Shown: positions 59,363 to 64,000 of the stretch, piece by piece | Numbering within the stretch: the stretch's first letter is position 1 | How the letters are laid out: each line of letters starts with the position of its first letter | From: Amoeboaphelidium protococcarum | Taxonomy: Eukaryota; Aphelidiomycota; Aphelidea | DNA length: 64,000 bases | NCBI GenBank assembly: GCA_023515745.1 | Contig: JALECJ010000020.1 | Location: 744,001 to 808,000, forward strand | Direction of reading: 5' to 3' | Position numbers and translations under genes: made by a program | The notes under the pieces: generated by a model | Seen by the model: the letters and a program-made list of their open reading frames with translations, nothing else | Database searches by the model: none | What the model was told of the DNA's origin: nothing

Positions 59363-62300
59363 TCATTATTGCATGACAACTTTTTAAATTTCACTTTTCT
59401 GTAATGCTCTATTGAGAATATGCTCTTCCACAGTGCCACGAGTAATGAGACGATACACAGTGACCTGGCGAGTCTGTCCGAGGCGATGCGAGCGATCCAT
59501 GGCCTGTTGATCGTTGGTAGGATTCCAGTCGTGCTCAAAGAATATGATAGTATCTGCAGCAGTCAAATTGATCCCAAGACCGCCAGCTCTAGTAGATAGG
59601 ATGAATATAAAGATGTCCGGATCTTGCTAGAATTGAGACACCATATCACGTCTATCTGAAATCTTTGTTGAACCATCCAACCTCAGATATCGATACTTCG
59701 TTTGAGCCAAATACTCTTCAAACAAGTCCATCATTCGCGTCATTTAAAAGTAAATCAAAACTTTATGACCACCATTCTTTAACTCTTTAAGGAGACCATG
59801 AATAGCCTAAATCTTGCCAGAGTCAAAGAGAATCTTTTTAAAATCAGGAATATCAATTTAGGAGAACCCATTAAGTGTGAGAGGAGGACTAAAGCAATCA
59901 GCGCCATAAAATTTTTAGTACAAATCTGATTAAGATTTCCTTTTAAATACTTATTTTATCAGATTAGGTTGTATAGACAGATTTTATTAGTGAATAGCAA
60001 GTCTAGAAGAGGAAGCATGAAGGAGCGGTGCGTTAGTTATAACCTTATCGATTACATGAGCATTAAAATGTCTAAATTTATCCACAAATAACCTCTGTCT
60101 GACATTGAGAAGCTCTTCCAAGGGACTGACCTCTTGTGCAATGTAAGGATTATGGAGTGAAGATTCAAATCGCAGCGATAGATCAACTTTACTCCTCTAG
60201 ACTTTAAGAGATTTCAACCTGGCGACATTTTACATGTACACGTCAAGATCCTCTAAATCATGGCCATCTAATAAATTAAGCCCAAAAAACTTATTGAATA
60301 GTTTAAGACACTCTGCTCTAGGCTTAGTGTAACTGCTACCTCTATATTCAATCTAATCTTCCAAAATCAGTTTAGGCAGTCGATACTCAATGGGATTAGA
60401 GTGATCAGCATCAGACAAATACTCTGACATATCATAGCCGCTACTAGTCAGAGATGATGAGAATGCAATTGAGCTCTTAACAGATGCAATATCGAATAAC
60501 TAGACGTGATTAACAACTTTACGCAGCTATACAAAAGCATTCATCAACTTATCACTCTGCTCCTGATCGTCGTCATTCTTCAACTGCAACTTTTGCAGAA
60601 GATTATCCATCTCTACATCTTTGGACAGATAACTGTACATCTTCTTCTGCTTAAAAGTCATATCACAATAGACAGTCTTCTCGATTTTATCACCAAGCTC
60701 AGACTCCACTTCCTTCTTGGTACGGCGAAGCATGAATGGCTTCAAGATCATATGAAGACGATCAACCTGTACTTGATCCAGCTTGGACGATCCTTTACTC
60801 ACAGCATGAGATTCTATATCTTTACTGAACCACGATGCAAACTCTTCATGAGAATCAAACAGAGTCGGCATGATAAAGTGCAATAAAGCCCAGAGCTCTT
60901 GCATATTATTCTGAATGGGAGTTCCAGTGAGCAGAAGACGATTGCGACAATTCAATTTCAACAGAGTCTTCCATCGAGTAGTGCCGGAACTCTTGATAGC
61001 ATGCGCTTCATCCAGGATCAAATACTTCCATTTCTAACGCTGAAAATACGGTTGATCTTGCACCACAATCTGATAACTAGTGATCAATACATGATACTCA
61101 CTGTCTCGATTGAATTAAAACTTTTTCGTAGTCCAAAACTTTCGCAGAGTCTGTCGATCTTTAGATGATCCCCAGTAAGGAAGCAGTTTAAGAGCAGGTG
61201 CAAATTTGTTGAATTCCTAATACCAGTTATGCAAAGTACTGGCCGGGACAACTACTAGAAAAGGACCCCAGATGTTCTTAACCTCAGCCAGCCAAGAGAC
61301 GAGAGCAATAGTCTACGCAGTTTTACCAAGACCCATATCATCAGCGAGAATGCCGTTAATTCCCTATTCATATAGAGAGCACAGCCATTACAATCCCTTC
61401 AACTAATACGGCTTTAAGTTCATTTAAAATAACTCTGGCTATTTAATATCCAGCTTCAACTATTGATTCGCACCACCTTTTTAAGAATCTCTTCTCTTAG
61501 AGCCACCTTAAGAAGAGTCATTATCATCATCATCATCAAATTAAGATACTTTGGCCAATTACTTATTCACAGCGTTTTAAGCTTGTTGAGATGCAAGTTG
61601 GTACAAGTCCTACTCAGTCATCTGATCAAAAGATCCACCAGCGGCTTAAATATTACGCTATGGCTGCGATTGACTGGGAGACTGCACCTCATTCTGACCT
61701 TTATTCTTCACAAAATGACTATACAACTCTGTCTAATTAATAAGAAATTGCAACTTCTTAGCCTGACGCTTCTTCTCCATCTCCTCCTCTTCCACTTTCA
61801 GACGCTCCAACTTCTCCTTCTCAGCCCTCTTCAGACGCTCCTTCTCAATCTTCTCATTCTACTTCCAATATTATGCTACATCTTTGCTGACCTTCTTTAC
61901 TTTAGCAGCACGCTCCTTTTGCTCTTTAGATGAGAGCTACGTCTTCTGCTTGGTGCCAATAGCGAGTGTGTTATTGTAGATTGTGAGAGCATTCTACGCC
62001 AGAATTTATGAGCATTTGACTCTACCAACACGGGAAGCCAGTCTAATTGAACTCGCCTGTGGTACCTATTTACAAATATCAGACCAGCAGCGCTTCACTT
62101 CCTGCTCAATATCCACGTCCGGGAGAGAGGATTTCTAAAGTTCAAGCATCAGGCTATGCAGAGTCTTTTACTTTTTCAGCTCCGTCTGTTGTTAATGCTC
62201 CTCCAAGACACGCTTCTTCCTCTCTTCAAACGCCGCCTTGTACTAAGCCAGATGTTACTCCCTCTCTGCAGATGTAAGAGCTATCTGAGGTGTTAAATTT

Positions 62301-62467
62301 AGCTGAGGTGGCGGCAAAAGAGAGTTATAATAACCATTGTGTCCAACATATCCAGTCGACATGAAAGACGATGGAGCCATGCCATTACCCAAAGACTACT
62401 AATGCTACTACTAATCTTGAAGCTGCTTATGCAGAATGTACTACTATAGTTGATGATTGAAATCCAT
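59363..62467 (-). CDS. INO80: INO80 chromatin-remodelling ATPase, 1034 aa
   Basis: INO80 slides nucleosomes and exchanges H2A.Z. The N-terminus is Gln-rich, then a DBINO/HSA region ([35 protein letters not shown]). The helicase core has [15 protein letters not shown] (motif I), [10 protein letters not shown] (DEAH-type box), [19 protein letters not shown], and [16 protein letters not shown] with SKDIESH, which is specific to INO80. The C-terminal lobe has [31 protein letters not shown], and [17 protein letters not shown]. The insertion between lobes is present but shorter than in yeast. Total length is below yeast Ino80 (1489 aa), mostly in the N-terminus. Motif Ia and others contain TAG or TAA as Gln (AQTIAL). 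ATG 62467 was chosen as the first in the frame. Confidence 0.95.
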
Positions 62468-63331
62468 AATTCGGTACTACTAGAGCAATGAATGTTCAGA
62501 TATATATATATTATATACGTATGCCTAATCACCGCCAATCTGTAGTGATGAATGATGATGATGAGAATAACAAAGTGGAAAGAGAAGCCGATCCTTGTTT
62601 GACTCTGTGAGCTCTTTGGCCAGCTGACCAACTAATTGAATTGTTTCTTTTTCCGTCGCTATCACCAACTCATTATTTTAATCTTCTTCCTGATCGCTCT
62701 CTTATTCGTCGTCGTCTCTCTCTTGTTATCTCTCTTCTCTGTGAGTGGATTGATTTGGATGGACCGAAAGAAAGTCGCTCTCTCTTCCACCGGCAGACCG
62801 AAACGGAACGTTTTCGCGCGACGTTCATTCATTCTTTCGTTGCTGTGTCTCTCTCTCTCCCGTTTCTCCATTTCAAAATGGCCCCGTTAGTCTCGTTTTG
62901 GCCCACTCCCTCTTTTTACGCGTTACTATCATTTTGTATTGATTACAAAGTTATTAACGTGGCGGCGCAACATGTATCATGTATTATCATAATAGTTTAA
63001 AGCTATAGTAAATGTGCTAAGTATATGTAATATGTAAATGAAACATAAAATAATAATAATAATAACCCCAGTCTTACTCCACCGTTGTCATGTGAGCCTT
63101 AAAAGTTGACCGTGCCTGATTATCATTATCTTAATCGATGCCATAACGGGGCGCCATGTGTGTGATCAGCGAATCAGCGCACATTTCTCCTTTGATTTAA
63201 AATTGATTTTCATTTATTCGATCAGCTTAACACCTTCTACATCAAATTTAGTTCAAGTATACTCATTTAGTTAATTTGCTTTAATTCATAATAAATTTAG
63301 TGTAATTGCAAGAAATAGTGAGTGAGTGAGA
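62468..63331. promoter_or_regulatory. divergent 864-base region with CT-rich stretch
   Basis: This separates INO80 (minus) from the Vnx1-like exchanger (plus). 62640-62900 is strongly CT-rich on the plus strand with GTCGTCGTC and CTCTCTCTC blocks and a CGCGCGACG element, like the flanks of actin and fimbrin. Overlapping open frames on both strands here are compositional. A 69-codon minus frame (62662-62871, basic) is the best of them, but has no recognised motif. Confidence 0.45.
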
Positions 63332-64000
63332 ATGAATTTAAACTAGCCACCAAGTAACCTGAAGTCTGGAAATAGCAGTGAGAGAAATTCACCGAGAAGA
63401 CGTACAACCATGGGATTGCCGTACAACAGGTCTGCTAGCAATAGCAGATATGATGATCATGATGATAGCTCTAGCTCGTCAGATAATGAAGTTGATAATA
63501 TTAACATCAATTACAATGAAAGTGGTGACTAGGTATTTGATCGTAATAATCTAGACAGAATGTCCTCACCTGCAATCATCAGTGAGGATATGTGTCTACG
63601 AGAGAGGTAGAATGCTATTAATCAAACGCATCCATTCGGTATAAGATTATGGAAGCCGGCTCTGTATAAAAAGACGCGTACTATTGAGCAAGTGTCGTAT
63701 GATGATGTGCACAGGAGCCCATCGTTTACCGCTAGAATCATCAATCCTGGCAATGTTGTGTGGTCTCTATTATTTGGCTGGTGGATTGCACTGGTGTATT
63801 TTGTCGCTGGTGTGCTCATGTTCCTCCTCTCCGGGCTGTGGAGTGAGCAGGGCAAAGTTTATACCAGACTCTTGTTCAGTCTATCATCGTACATGCTCTA
63901 TCCCTTTGGTAGATTCGTTGAACGCGTCTGGGACTTGAATGACTGGGAAGAGTCTGGTCCTCTGCTGGCATCGCCATCCTCTGCTGATCAGTCGCCATCC
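63332..64000 (+). CDS. Vnx1/CAX-type vacuolar cation exchanger, N-terminal part (cut by window edge)
   Basis: 223 codons are visible and the gene runs off the right edge. The first 110 residues are hydrophilic, Ser/Asn/Asp-rich. Then comes FGIRLWKPALYKKTRTIEQ, YDDVHRSPS, INPGNVVWSLLFGWWIALVY, a sequence order I know from the N-terminal region of fungal Vnx1-type sodium/proton and calcium/proton exchangers. Two membrane helices are visible. UAR Gln occur at NLNQPPS, GDQVFD and RERQNA. The transporter core is beyond the edge, so identity rests on the N-terminal motif. Confidence 0.7.

Noticed and set aside
61463-61933. Leu-rich plus-strand frame resembling membrane helices
   Set aside because: Antisense to the charged coiled N-terminal part of INO80.
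62662-62871. Basic 69-codon minus frame as a small gene
   Set aside because: Explained by the purine-rich complement of the CT tract; no motif or conservation seen.

Overview
The window is nuclear DNA of a gene-dense, intron-poor eukaryote whose genetic code differs from the standard one. Read with standard stops, nearly every gene looks shattered. Read with TAA and TAG as glutamine and TGA as the only stop, the pieces fuse into full-length proteins of the expected size. Actin shows it best: its two in-frame TAG codons are codon 137 (the invariant catalytic Gln137) and codon 225 (the Gln of LDFEQEM), giving exactly 375 residues. All coordinates below use this code, and every complete gene ends in TGA.

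Several families point to the fungal side of the tree (Holomycota): a protein with two Zn2Cys6 clusters, a RLENxSWR (DUF1752-like) protein, a LIM-LIM-coiled-coil-C1-RhoGAP, a Vac1/Pep7-like FYVE protein, a Mei2-like RNA-binding protein, a Vnx1-like cation exchanger and an SR-protein kinase. With glutamine UAR codons, an early-branching lineage such as an aphelid (Amoeboaphelidium) is my best guess. That name is from memory and is not proven here. A complex I subunit (NDUFA12) argues for a respiring mitochondrion.

Layout. 1-10 kb, minus strand: DOCK-family Rac/Cdc42 exchange factor (cut by the left edge), DUF1752-like regulator, TBC Rab-GAP. 10-14 kb, plus strand: Yop1/REEP5 with one intron, a small secreted protein, a coiled-coil protein, an ABA4-like membrane protein. 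14-23 kb, minus strand: fimbrin, three tandem secreted Cys/Pro-rich paralogues, and actin; a relic of the actin 3' end lies between two of the paralogues. 23-39 kb, both strands: ankyrin-like protein, SRPK, a COG7-like tether, Vac1-like FYVE protein, an unidentified helical protein, a Gln-rich acidic protein, Trm9, Mei2-like protein, an AlkB dioxygenase and an acidic secreted protein. 39-51 kb: SLC35-type transporter, Dot1, an unknown protein, a KH-SAM (Bicaudal-C-like) protein, a coiled-coil protein, and a fusion of a PD-(D/E)XK-like nuclease with a kinase-like domain. 51-64 kb: LIM-RhoGAP, double Zn2Cys6 protein, DUF4460/TCAIM-like protein, NDUFA12, quinone oxidoreductase, INO80, and the start of a Vnx1-like exchanger (cut by the right edge).

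The genes are ordinary cell machinery rather than one pathway. Themes that recur are actin and Rho control (DOCK, LIM-RhoGAP, fimbrin, actin), membrane traffic (TBC, Yop1, COG7-like, Vac1-like), chromatin (Dot1, INO80) and RNA (SRPK, Mei2, KH-SAM, Trm9). Introns are rare and short (55-72 nt in the clear cases, one of 183 nt), with GTAA starts and mostly GTAG ends. I saw no tRNA, rRNA, CRISPR array or intact transposon. With only one stop codon, random open frames run long, so the unrecognised short genes are scored low.
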